From: Vulcanimicrobiota bacterium
Lineage (GTDB): Bacteria; Vulcanimicrobiota; Xenobia; Xenobiales; JADMJV01
NCBI GenBank assembly: GCA_017307785.1
Contig: JAFKGI010000029.1
Location: 1-64,000, forward strand
Direction: 5' to 3'
Length of the DNA: 64,000 nucleotides
In this document: positions 39,794 through 49,412 of the stretch, piece by piece
How positions within the stretch are numbered: the first letter of the stretch is position 1
Layout of the letters: each line of letters opens with the position of its first letter
The notes under the pieces: model-generated
The model's database searches: none
The model's input: only the letters and a program-made list of their open reading frames with translations
What the model was told of the DNA's origin: nothing
Position numbers and translations under genes: made by a program

Positions 39794-42499
39794 ATGGATA
39801 TCATCGAGGCGCACGTCAATGCACCCGTGCAGGCAGCCGAAGAGTGGAACGAAGAAGAAATTAAGGACTTAGAGAGTCAGGAGTGGATCGACTCCCTGGA
39901 CTACGTCCTGGACAGTGGCGGCCATCAGCGCGTCGCCGAAATTCTCAAGGAATTGGCTGTTCATGCCCATCAGAAGGGCGTAGACCTGCCCTTCTCGGCC
40001 AACACGCCCTACATGAACACGATTCCGGCCAGCAAGCAGCCGGCTTATCCGGGCAGCCGCGAAATCGAGCGGCGCATCAAGAGCATTATTCGCTGGAACG
40101 CCATGGCCATGGTCGTGCGCGCCAACCAGCACGAAAGCGGCATCGGCGGTCACATCTCGACCTTCGCCTCGGCCGCCAGCCTTTACGAAGTCGCCTTCAA
40201 TCACTTCTTGCGCGGTAAGGACTACCACCGCTCGGGCGACATGGTCTACATTCAGGGCCACGCCTCGCCGGGCATCTACGCCCGCGCCTTCCTGGAAGGC
40301 CGGCTCAACGTCGAGCAGTTGGAAAAATTCCGTCAGGAACTGGTGGGTGGACCTTCCTCTTATCCGCACCCCTGGCTGATGCCGAACTTCTGGGAGTTCC
40401 CGACCGTGTCCATGGGTCTGGGACCCATTACAGCCATTTACCAGGCCCGCTATAACCGGTATTTGGAGAACCGCGGCCTGAAGCCCAAGGACGACTGCAA
40501 GGTCTGGGCCTTCCTGGGCGACGGCGAAACCGACGAGCCCGAATCTCTGGGCGCCATTACGCTGGCTTCGCGCGAGAAGCTCGACAACCTGATCTTCGTC
40601 ATCAACTGTAACCTGCAGCGTCTCGACGGACCGGTGCGCGGCAACGGTAAGATCATTCAGGAACTGGAAGCCGCTTTCCGCGGCGCCGGCTGGAACGTCA
40701 TCAAGGTGATCTGGGGCGATACCTGGGACGACCTGATGCGCACCGACAAGAATGGCCTGCTGGTCAAGCGAGCCGGCGAAATCGTCGACGGCGAGTATCA
40801 GAAGTACATCGTCGAGTCCGGTGGTTACCTGCGCGAGCACTTCTTCGGCAAAGATCCGCGCCTCATGGAAATGGTCAAGCACATGTCCGACGACCAGCTC
40901 GAGCGCCTGCGCCGCGGTGGTCACGATCCCGAGAAGGTGTTCGCCGCTTACCACTCGGCCGTGCGTCACAAGGGCCAGCCCACCGTCATTCTGGCCAAGA
41001 CCATCAAAGGCTACGGACTGGGTGAAGCCGGTGAAGGCCGTAACATCACCCACCAGCAGAAGAAGCTGAACGTGGAGGAGCTCAAGAGCTTCCGTACCCG
41101 TTTTGGGATTCCGATTTCCGACGACGAAGCGGTCAACGCTCCCTTCTACAAGCCGCCGGAGGACAGCCCGGAGATGCGCTATCTGCGCGAGCGCCGCAAG
41201 CAGCTCGGTGGCAGTCTGCCGCATCGTATCGAAGCTTGCCCCAAGCTGCCCCTGCCCCAGGCCAGCATCTTCGACGAATTCAACGGTGGTTCCAATGGGC
41301 GCGAAATGTCCACCACCATGGCTTTCGTGCGCACCCTCACCAAGCTGCTCAAGGATGATGGTATGGGCAAATACGTGGTGCCGATCGTCCCCGACGAAGC
41401 GCGCACCTTCGGTATGGAGTCGCTCTTCCGCCAGTGCGGTATCTACTCCAGCGTCGGCCAGAACTATGATCCGGTCGACTCCGACAGCTTGCTTTACTAC
41501 AAAGAATCCAAGGATGGTCAGATTCTCGAGGAAGGCATCACCGAGGCCGGCTCTATGTCGAGCTTCGTGGCTGCCGGCACGGCTTACGCCACCCACGGCA
41601 TTCCCACCATCCCGTTCTTCATCTTCTACTCGATGTTCGGCTTCCAGCGTATCGGTGACCTGATCTGGTTGGCCGCCGACTCGCGTTGTAAGGGCTTCAT
41701 GTTGGGCGCCACGGCCGGCCGCACCACCCTCAATGGTGAGGGCCTGCAGCACCAGGACGGCCACAGCCACGTGCTGGCTTATCCGGTGCCCAATCTGATG
41801 TGCTATGACCCGGCCTACGCTTACGAGCTGGCCGTGATCGTCAAAGACGGCATCAAGCGCATGTATGAAGATCAGGAATCGATCTTCTACTACCTGAGCG
41901 TCTACAACGAGAATATGGCTCAACCGGCCATGCCGGCCGGATGCGAGCAGGGCATTCTCAAGGGCGCCTACCTGTTGCGCCCCTCCGAACTCAACCGCGA
42001 GAAGCCGCTGGCCCAACTGATGGGCAGCGGACCTTTGCTCAACGAGTCGGTGCTGGCCCAGGATTTGCTGGAGCATAAGTATGGCGTTTCCACTGAAGTC
42101 TACAGCGTGACCAGCTACAAAGAGCTGCGCCGCGACGGCAAAGAGTGCGACCGCTACAACATGCTCCACGCCGACGCCAAGCCGAAGGTTCCCTACATCA
42201 CCGAGCTTCTGGGCAAAGAGCCCGGCGTGGTGGTGGCGACTTCCGATTACCTGAAGATGCTGCCCGACTCGCTGGCCCGCTGGATTCAGAAGCCGCTGGT
42301 GGCTCTGGGCACCGATGGCTTCGGACGCTCCGACACCCGTAAGCGTCTGCGCGATTTCTTCGAAGTCGACCACCGCTTCGTGGTGGTGGGCACGCTGGCC
42401 GAACTGGTTCGCCAGGGCAAGGTCAAGGCCGATGTCTACAAGCAGGCCATCAAAGACCTCGAGGTCGACGTCAACAAACTCAACCCGATGATTTCCTAG
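39794..42499 (+). CDS. aceE: pyruvate dehydrogenase E1, homodimeric type
   Basis: 901 residues, AAGGAG before the ATG. It decarboxylates pyruvate with thiamine diphosphate and passes the acetyl group to the E2 lipoyl arm. The thiamine-diphosphate motif is FLGDGETDEPESLGA followed by NCNLQRLDG. Other landmarks are ANQHESGIGGHISTFASA near residue 115, IKGYGLGEAGEGRN and LNGEGLQHQDGHSH. The length is the usual 890-900 of the single-chain, proteobacterial/actinobacterial type. First gene of aceE-aceF-lpdA, ending 10 bases before aceF. Confidence 0.97.
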   Translation: MDIIEAHVNAPVQAAEEWNEEEIKDLESQEWIDSLDYVLDSGGHQRVAEILKELAVHAHQKGVDLPFSANTPYMNTIPASKQPAYPGSREIERRIKSIIRWNAMAMVVRANQHESGIGGHISTFASAASLYEVAFNHFLRGKDYHRSGDMVYIQGHASPGIYARAFLEGRLNVEQLEKFRQELVGGPSSYPHPWLMPNFWEFPTVSMGLGPITAIYQARYNRYLENRGLKPKDDCKVWAFLGDGETDEPESLGAITLASREKLDNLIFVINCNLQRLDGPVRGNGKIIQELEAAFRGAGWNVIKVIWGDTWDDLMRTDKNGLLVKRAGEIVDGEYQKYIVESGGYLREHFFGKDPRLMEMVKHMSDDQLERLRRGGHDPEKVFAAYHSAVRHKGQPTVILAKTIKGYGLGEAGEGRNITHQQKKLNVEELKSFRTRFGIPISDDEAVNAPFYKPPEDSPEMRYLRERRKQLGGSLPHRIEACPKLPLPQASIFDEFNGGSNGREMSTTMAFVRTLTKLLKDDGMGKYVVPIVPDEARTFGMESLFRQCGIYSSVGQNYDPVDSDSLLYYKESKDGQILEEGITEAGSMSSFVAAGTAYATHGIPTIPFFIFYSMFGFQRIGDLIWLAADSRCKGFMLGATAGRTTLNGEGLQHQDGHSHVLAYPVPNLMCYDPAYAYELAVIVKDGIKRMYEDQESIFYYLSVYNENMAQPAMPAGCEQGILKGAYLLRPSELNREKPLAQLMGSGPLLNESVLAQDLLEHKYGVSTEVYSVTSYKELRRDGKECDRYNMLHADAKPKVPYITELLGKEPGVVVATSDYLKMLPDSLARWIQKPLVALGTDGFGRSDTRKRLRDFFEVDHRFVVVGTLAELVRQGKVKADVYKQAIKDLEVDVNKLNPMIS

Positions 42500-42509
42500 G
42501 AGAGACGCC

Positions 42510-44147
42510 ATGTCGATCGAGTTCAAACTGCCTGATCTAGGCGAAAATATCTCCTCGGCCGGAGTGCTGGCCGTGCTCGTCAAACCGGGTGACACCATCA
42601 AACGGGACACCCCGGTTCTCGAAATCGAGACCGATAAAGCGACCATCGAGGTCCCTTCGACGGTCGCCGGTAAGGTGAGCAACATCCACGTCAAACCCGG
42701 CGACAAAGCCGAAGTGGGCCAGGTGGTGCTGACCCTGGAGGGCGAGGACGCTCCTCAAAAAGAGGAAAAGCCCAAAGCCGAGGCTCCACCCCAGCAGCCG
42801 CCCGCCGAAGCCAAGAAACAGGAAGAGCCCAAAGCGCCTGCGGCTAAGGCTGCTTCGGGTCCTCAAGAAGTGAAGCTGCCCGATCTGGGCGAGAACATCA
42901 CTTCGGCCAATATCCTGGGCGTACTGGTCAAAGTCGGTGACAAAATCACCGCCGACACCGGAATGTTGGAGATCGAGACCGACAAGGCCACCATCGAGGT
43001 GCCGGCCGGCGTAGCCGGAACGGTCGACAAGATCCACGTCAAAGCAGGCGAGAAGGCGGCTCCCGGCCAGGTCATCTTGACCGTCTCGGGAGTGGCCGCG
43101 GCCGAAGTCGAGAAGCCCAAGGGCGAGGGGAAAGCGCAGGCCCCGGTGGCCGTCGCCCCCACCCCCGCCAAGGCTGCTCCCAATGGCACCTCCAAGCCGA
43201 GCGCGCCTCCGGTGAAGTCCGGTCGCGCCGCGGCCGCCGCCCCTTCGGTGCGCCGCCTGGCTCGCGAAATCGGCGTGGACGTCAACGTGGTGCGCGGCAC
43301 CGGTCCGAAGGGCCGCATTTCGCACGAGGACGTCAAGGCCACCGCTCGGGCTCTGCTGAAAGCGCAGCCCGCCCCCGGACAGGCCGGCGCTCCCGGAGCC
43401 TGGCGCGGCCCGGTGGTTCTGCCTCTGCCCGACTTCACCAAGTTCGGCACCGTCGAGCGTGAGGGCATGAACAACATCCGCAAGAAAACGGCGGAAAACA
43501 TGGCCCAGGCCTGGTCCACCATTCCGATGGTGACCCAGTTCGACAAAGCCGACGTGACCGACCTGGAGAAACTGCGGGTCAAGCTCGACCCCAAGGCTCG
43601 CCAGGCCGGCGGCAAACTGACGGTGACGGCGATTTTGATGAAGGTGTGCGCTTCCGCCTTGAAGCGCTTCCCCAAATTCAACGCCTCCATCGATCTGGCC
43701 AAAGAAGAAGTCGTCTTCAAGAAATACTTCAACATCGGCGTGGCCGTGGACACCGAACGGGGTCTGCTGGTGCCGGTGGTCAAGAACGTTTCCGGCAAGA
43801 ACATCTTCGAGATCTCGGCCGACCTTCAGGTCATCGCCGAGAAGGCCCGCAATCGCAAGGTCTCGCCGGACGATCTGCAGGGCAGCTGTTTCACTATCAC
43901 CAACCTCGGTGGTATCGGCGGAACCTCTTTCACCCCCATCGTGAATCCTCCGGAGGTGGCCATCCTGGGCGTCTCCCGCTCCTCGGTCGAGCCGGTCTGG
44001 CAGGACGACAAATTCGTGCCTCGCACGTTGCTGCCGCTCAGCCTCAGCTATGACCACCGCTTGATCGATGGGGCCGAAGCGGCCCGCTTCCTGCGCTTTG
44101 TCTGTGAAGCGCTGGAGAATCCCGCTCTACTGCTATTCGAAGGGTAA
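42510..44147 (+). CDS. aceF: dihydrolipoamide acetyltransferase (PDH E2)
   Basis: 545 residues. Two lipoyl domains, each with ETDKATIEVP; the first attachment lysine is K43, the second domain begins near residue 120. An Ala/Pro/Lys-rich linker joins them. A peripheral-subunit-binding domain (SVRRLAREIGVDVNVVRGTG) follows, then the catalytic acetyltransferase core ending in SLSYDHRLIDGAEAARFL, whose HRxxDG supplies the active-site His. It moves the acetyl group from E1 to CoA and forms the core of the complex. lpdA begins 6 bases later. Confidence 0.97.
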   Translation: MSIEFKLPDLGENISSAGVLAVLVKPGDTIKRDTPVLEIETDKATIEVPSTVAGKVSNIHVKPGDKAEVGQVVLTLEGEDAPQKEEKPKAEAPPQQPPAEAKKQEEPKAPAAKAASGPQEVKLPDLGENITSANILGVLVKVGDKITADTGMLEIETDKATIEVPAGVAGTVDKIHVKAGEKAAPGQVILTVSGVAAAEVEKPKGEGKAQAPVAVAPTPAKAAPNGTSKPSAPPVKSGRAAAAAPSVRRLAREIGVDVNVVRGTGPKGRISHEDVKATARALLKAQPAPGQAGAPGAWRGPVVLPLPDFTKFGTVEREGMNNIRKKTAENMAQAWSTIPMVTQFDKADVTDLEKLRVKLDPKARQAGGKLTVTAILMKVCASALKRFPKFNASIDLAKEEVVFKKYFNIGVAVDTERGLLVPVVKNVSGKNIFEISADLQVIAEKARNRKVSPDDLQGSCFTITNLGGIGGTSFTPIVNPPEVAILGVSRSSVEPVWQDDKFVPRTLLPLSLSYDHRLIDGAEAARFLRFVCEALENPALLLFEG

Positions 44148-44153
44148 GTTCCG

Positions 44154-45586
<1,433 letters not shown>

Positions 45587-45590
<4 letters not shown>

Positions 45591-46039
45591 ATCGGCTTAA
45601 GCACCAGCAGCGGAATTTTGCGGTCGGTCAACTTCTGATACTTGACGTAGCCCGGATAGTATCGGCAGAAGACCGGCCACATCCGATCGCGCAGCTCCTC
45701 GCTGGCCACTTCCGCGCGAATCTCCCAGTGATGCGGTCCGATCTGGACCCAGCCCTGGGGATTGGCGATCAGGTTCTTGGCCCAGTGCGGAGCTTCGGCC
45801 TGGCCGCCATAGGAAGCCACCACGATCAAGTTGGGGCCGTCCGGCAAGGTCAGCAGGGGAGTGGTGAAGCGCTTGCCCGACTTGCGACCGGTGGTGGTCA
45901 GCAACATCTGCGGGGCGCCGGCGAACAGTCCGCCGATGACCCCGTTGCTGATGCGATAGAGAAAGGTGTGAAAGCTGGTGATCCAGCGGATCACCCGGCG
46001 GTTGTGTTTCTTTCCTCGAGTGCCTGCTTCTAATGTCAT
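45587..46039 (-). CDS. DUF385/Ddn-like (F420-type) nitroreductase family protein
   Basis: 150 residues. The small split-barrel flavin/F420-binding family: LLTTTGRKSGKRFTTPLLTL, VVASYGGQAEAPHWAKNLIA, NPQGWVQIG and the C-terminal YQKLTDRKIPLLVL. Relatives are F420-dependent reductases such as Ddn in mycobacteria, which reduce quinones and nitro compounds; other members bind FMN or lipid. No F420-synthesis gene is in the window, so the cofactor is unproven. Confidence 0.82.
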
Positions 46040-46048
46040 GCCTCTGCC

Positions 46049-47074
46049 TTAGTCTCCGGCGGGCAACGGTCCTACGTAGCGCACCTCGGGCCGAATCAGA
46101 CGTCCTTCTTTCTCCTGTTCGGCGATATGGGCCAGCCAGCCCAGCACCCGACCACAGGCGAAGACGGCCGTGAACTCTTCCCGCTGGAAGCCGATGGCTT
46201 CCAGCAACAGGGCCGTGTAGTATTCCACGTTGGTCTGCAGTACCCGGCCCGGCTTGTGGGCGGCCAGCGCCTGCGTGGCCAGTCCCTCCATTTGCTCCGC
46301 AAAACGTAGTCTTGCCGCCAGTTCCGGCGAGTGTTCGGCAATCTTTTGACAGGCCGTTCGCAGCACTTCGGCTCGCGGATCGCGCACGCGATAGATGCGG
46401 TGTCCGAAACCCATCAGGCGCTCGCCGGCGCCCAGTTTCTGGCCGAACCAGGCGGCCGGGTCGGGGGCCAGTTGGAGTTCATCCAGCATATCCAGCACCG
46501 GACCAGGGGCGCCGCCGTGGAGAGGCCCTTGCAGCGCTCCTAAAGCCGCCGACAGAGCGGCGCGCTGGCCGGCCCGGGTGGAGGCCACCACGCGGGCGGT
46601 GAAGGTGCTGGCGTTCATTCCGTGCTCGGCCACGCACACCCAGTAGCGCCGCAATCCATCGGGCCACCGGAGGCCGGCCATGCGGGCGATGTCGGCCACG
46701 TGGTCGGCCTGTGGGTCGGGTTCGGCCTGAGGGTTGCGCCGCAGGGCCAGAGCCACGCCCAGTGCGGCCACCCAGTCGGCCGGGTTTTTGCCGTCCGGCA
46801 GTCGGTCCAGGGCCAGCCGCAGCCACTCGATAGGCGCCAGGCCACCGGCCAGCGGGAGGGCTTCGCGCAGCAGGGGAGCCACCCGCACACGGGCTTCCCC
46901 CAGCCCGGACAGGGGCACCTCCCACAGAATTTGGGCCAGTTCTTCGTAGCCCTTCTCCCCCAGCTGATGCAGGTGAAAGCCCCGTAGAATCAGGCGTCCC
47001 GCCTGTCCATCCACCAGACTGATCCGGCTTTCGCCCACGCAAACTCCCTCTAATCCGCTACTCACGACCTGCAT
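46049..47074 (-). CDS. citrate synthase family protein
   Basis: 341 residues. It has the type II small citrate synthase motifs: H151 in AEHGMNASTFTARV, H186 in GPLHGGAP, H225 in GFGHRIYRVRDPRA, and LGWLAHIAEQ near the end. Such enzymes condense acetyl-CoA with oxaloacetate. The catalytic Asp of the NVDFY motif is Glu here (NVEYY, E284), a conservative change seen at times in relatives; 2-methylcitrate synthesis is possible. It lies next to the pyruvate dehydrogenase operon. It is divergent from a DNA-binding citrate-synthase-like gene across 80 bases that carry palindromes. Confidence 0.85.
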   Translation of the reverse strand: MQVVSSGLEGVCVGESRISLVDGQAGRLILRGFHLHQLGEKGYEELAQILWEVPLSGLGEARVRVAPLLREALPLAGGLAPIEWLRLALDRLPDGKNPADWVAALGVALALRRNPQAEPDPQADHVADIARMAGLRWPDGLRRYWVCVAEHGMNASTFTARVVASTRAGQRAALSAALGALQGPLHGGAPGPVLDMLDELQLAPDPAAWFGQKLGAGERLMGFGHRIYRVRDPRAEVLRTACQKIAEHSPELAARLRFAEQMEGLATQALAAHKPGRVLQTNVEYYTALLLEAIGFQREEFTAVFACGRVLGWLAHIAEQEKEGRLIRPEVRYVGPLPAGD

Positions 47075-47117
47075 TTTCTTGCTTCCTCTCGGTTGTCTCT
47101 GAGTTCAGGATGATACG

Positions 47118-47135
47118 TTGACATCGATGCGTCAA
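47118..47135 (+). promoter_or_regulatory. palindrome overlapping the -35 box
   Basis: TTGAC and GTCAA form a perfect inverted repeat around 8 bases (atcgatgc), the left arm being the -35 box itself. It is a candidate operator for the adjacent DNA-binding citrate-synthase-like protein. Confidence 0.5.
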
Positions 47136-47147
47136 TCTTGATTTAAT
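47118..47147 (+). promoter_or_regulatory. promoter of the HTH-citrate synthase gene, likely leaderless
   Basis: TTGACA (47118-47123) and TTTAAT (47142-47147) are separated by 18 bases. The ATG at 47155 is 7 bases after the -10 box with no Shine-Dalgarno between, so the mRNA should start at or near the A of the start codon. Confidence 0.6.
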
Positions 47148-47153
47148 AATCAA
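47138..47153 (+). promoter_or_regulatory. palindrome overlapping the -10 box
   Basis: TTGATT-TAAT-AATCAA, arms of 6 bases, spans the -10 box and ends one base before the start codon. Its arms TTGA/TCAA match the outer bases of the -35 palindrome, which fits two sites for one regulator. Confidence 0.5.
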
Positions 47154-47154
47154 C

Positions 47155-48186
47155 ATGAAGTTGCTCACCTCGGATCAGGCGGCCCAGGCCCTGGGTGTCA
47201 GTAAGTCCACCCTCTATGCCTACGTCAGTCGCGGCTTGCTGGAGTCGGTGGACGGGCCCGAGCGCACGCGCCGATACCGCTGGGAGGACGTGGAGCGCCT
47301 GCGCATGCGCAAGCAGCGCCCGGTGGAGGCCGCCGAGAATGCGCTCTATGGCGGCCTGCCCAGCCTGGAGAGCCGTATCTCCACGATTGAACCCGAGCGA
47401 CTCTGCTATCGAGGCCAGGATGCGGTGAGGCTTTCCCGGGAAAGCACTCCTCGTCAGGTGGCCGCTCTGCTTTGGACCGGCTCGCTCGACTTTCCGCTGC
47501 CAGAGGACTCTCAGGAAACCTGGACCGGGCCCTTTCTATCCGGAGCCCTGGGCTGGTTAGCCGAGCAGCTGGAGCAGGACTGGTCGGCCTGGGACCTGAG
47601 TCCGGAAGGCGTGCGCCGGACCGGCTGGCGCATCTATCAGGCGTTCCGGGCCCAGTTGCCCTCCCATCCGCGTCTGGATCAGGCCTTGATTTTGTGTGCC
47701 GACCACGAGCTGAACGCCAGCACGTTCACGGCCAGGGTGGCGGCCAGCACGGGCGCCAATCCCTATGCGGTGGTCAGCGCCGCTCTGGCCGCCTTGAGCG
47801 GTCCCAAGCACGGCGGTGCCACTTCTCAGGTGGAAGCGCTCTTTGCCGAGGCTTCCGCCAGTAGTCCTCGTCAGGCCATCGGCGAGCGTTTGCGTCGGGG
47901 CGATCCGGTGGCGGGATTTGGTCATCCGCTCTACCCACAAGGCGATCCGAGAGCCCGGGCCTTGCTGGAAGATGTTCCTCTGGCTCAGGGTTGGATCGAA
48001 GCCGGCCAGCAGTTGCTCAACGCCTACCCTACGGTCGATCTCGGGCTGGTGGCTCTAGGTCTAGAGCGAGGCGCGGCCTTTCAGCTCTTCGCCGCCGGGC
48101 GCTGCCTGGGCTGGATCGCTCACGCCCTCGAACAATACGCGGATGGCCGCATGATCCGTCCTCGCGCTTTTCACCGGAGTTCCTGA
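47155..48186 (+). CDS. MerR-type HTH fused to citrate-synthase-like domain
   Basis: 343 residues. Residues 1-60 are a MerR/excisionase-type DNA-binding domain: TSDQAAQALGVSKSTLYAYV, SRGLLE, TRRYRWEDVERLR. Residues 75-340 are a citrate-synthase domain keeping ADHELNASTFTARV, GPKHGGA, GFGHPLYPQGDPRA, YPTVDLGLVAL and LGWIAHALEQ. All three His positions and the Asp are present, so catalysis is possible. Proteins of this layout are annotated as citrate synthases with HTH; their role is poorly known. Divergence from a second citrate synthase and palindromes over its promoter suggest a metabolite-sensing regulator of citrate formation. Its end overlaps the convergent flavoprotein gene by 16 bases. 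Confidence 0.85.
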   Translation: MKLLTSDQAAQALGVSKSTLYAYVSRGLLESVDGPERTRRYRWEDVERLRMRKQRPVEAAENALYGGLPSLESRISTIEPERLCYRGQDAVRLSRESTPRQVAALLWTGSLDFPLPEDSQETWTGPFLSGALGWLAEQLEQDWSAWDLSPEGVRRTGWRIYQAFRAQLPSHPRLDQALILCADHELNASTFTARVAASTGANPYAVVSAALAALSGPKHGGATSQVEALFAEASASSPRQAIGERLRRGDPVAGFGHPLYPQGDPRARALLEDVPLAQGWIEAGQQLLNAYPTVDLGLVALGLERGAAFQLFAAGRCLGWIAHALEQYADGRMIRPRAFHRSS

Positions 48187-49352
48187 AGATAGCTGACGGC
48201 TCCCCGCCCGGCCACCCGGCCGCTGGCAAAACTGGCGGTCAGCAGGTAGCCGCCGGTGGGTGCTTCCCAGTCGATCATCTCGCCGGCGCAGAAGACGCCC
48301 GGGAGTTTCTTTAGCATCAGGTGGTCGTCCAGTTCGTCGAAGGCCACGCCGCCGGCGGAACTGATGGCTTCGGCCAGGGGGCGGGATGCCAACAGGCGGA
48401 GCGGCAGGTGTTTGGCCGTGGCGGCCACCCGGGCCGCATCCGAGAGATCGGGCAAAACCTCGCGAACCAGGGCCGCCTTGACGCCCTCCAGGCCGGCTCG
48501 GCCAAGATGCTTGGCCAGGCTGTTGGAACCGCGCGGTTTTGCCAGGGCAGCCGTCAGCTTCTCCAGCGATTGTCCGGGCAGCAGGTCCAGATGAATCAAG
48601 GCCGAGCCCGACTGGCAAATCTGCTCGCGGAATCTGGCGGAAAAGGGGTAGATCAGGCTGCCTTCCAGGCCGTATTCGGAGACGACGCACTCCCCTCGCC
48701 GTCCCTCGATCTCGATCGATTTGAGCGGCTGGCCGGCGAAGCGTTCTTTCATGACCGGACTCCAGGCCACTTCGAAGCCGCAGTTGGAGGCTTCCAGGTC
48801 GGGAACGTCCAGGCCGCGTCCGCGCAGCCATTCCACCCAGGCGCCATCCGAGCCCAGTTTGGGCCAGGAGCCGCCTCCCAGGGCCAGGATCACGGCTCGC
48901 GGTTTCAGGACTTGCTCGCCCTCGGGAGTGGCAAAACGAAGCTGGCCGGACGCTGTCCAACCCTCCCAGCGCCAGCGTTGGCGGATGTCCACCCCCCCGG
49001 CGCGCAGGCGACGCAGCCAGCTGCGTAGCAGCGGTGCGGCCTTCATCTCGCTGGGAAAGACGCGGCCGGAGGTGCCGACGAAGGTCTCCACGCCCAGCTC
49101 CTGGGCCCAATCGCGCAGCTGCTGAGGGGTTAGTTGCTCAAGCCAATCGGCCACGCGCCCATGACTGAAGCGTTGCACGAATCGGTCCAGGGGTTCGGAA
49201 TGGGTCAGATTGAGACCGCCCTTACCGGCCAGCAGAAACTTGCGTCCCACCGAAGGCATCGCATCACAAACTAGAACTTTCAGGCCGGCCTGGCTGGCGG
49301 CTTCGGCCGCCATCAAGCCAGCGGGGCCGCCGCCCACGATCAGGACATCCAT
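48171..49352 (-). CDS. HI0933-like NAD(P)/FAD-dependent flavoprotein
   Basis: 393 residues. FAD-binding start VLIVGGGPAGLMAAEAASQ, then VGRKFLLAGKGGLNLTHSE, which is the family signature, TSGRVFPSEMKAAPLL, VILALGGGSWPKLGSDG, and the C-terminal GVFCAGEMIDWEAPTGGYLL. This is the HI0933/YhiN (BaiN-related) oxidoreductase family, where some members act on steroids or unknown substrates. It is divergent from the spermidine-synthase/TPR gene. Confidence 0.9.
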   Translation of the reverse strand: MDVLIVGGGPAGLMAAEAASQAGLKVLVCDAMPSVGRKFLLAGKGGLNLTHSEPLDRFVQRFSHGRVADWLEQLTPQQLRDWAQELGVETFVGTSGRVFPSEMKAAPLLRSWLRRLRAGGVDIRQRWRWEGWTASGQLRFATPEGEQVLKPRAVILALGGGSWPKLGSDGAWVEWLRGRGLDVPDLEASNCGFEVAWSPVMKERFAGQPLKSIEIEGRRGECVVSEYGLEGSLIYPFSARFREQICQSGSALIHLDLLPGQSLEKLTAALAKPRGSNSLAKHLGRAGLEGVKAALVREVLPDLSDAARVAATAKHLPLRLLASRPLAEAISSAGGVAFDELDDHLMLKKLPGVFCAGEMIDWEAPTGGYLLTASFASGRVAGRGAVSYLQELR

Positions 49353-49412
49353 AGGCGCGCCGATTTCGCGCTCCGGCAGGCTCGCCCTCCGCCCTCCGGC
49401 GAAAGCTGGGGC

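Noticed and set aside
39869..42706. 945-residue minus-strand open frame
   Set aside because: It lies wholly opposite aceE and the start of aceF, is His/Val/Gly-rich in the way of antisense frames in GC-rich DNA, and has no recognisable domain.
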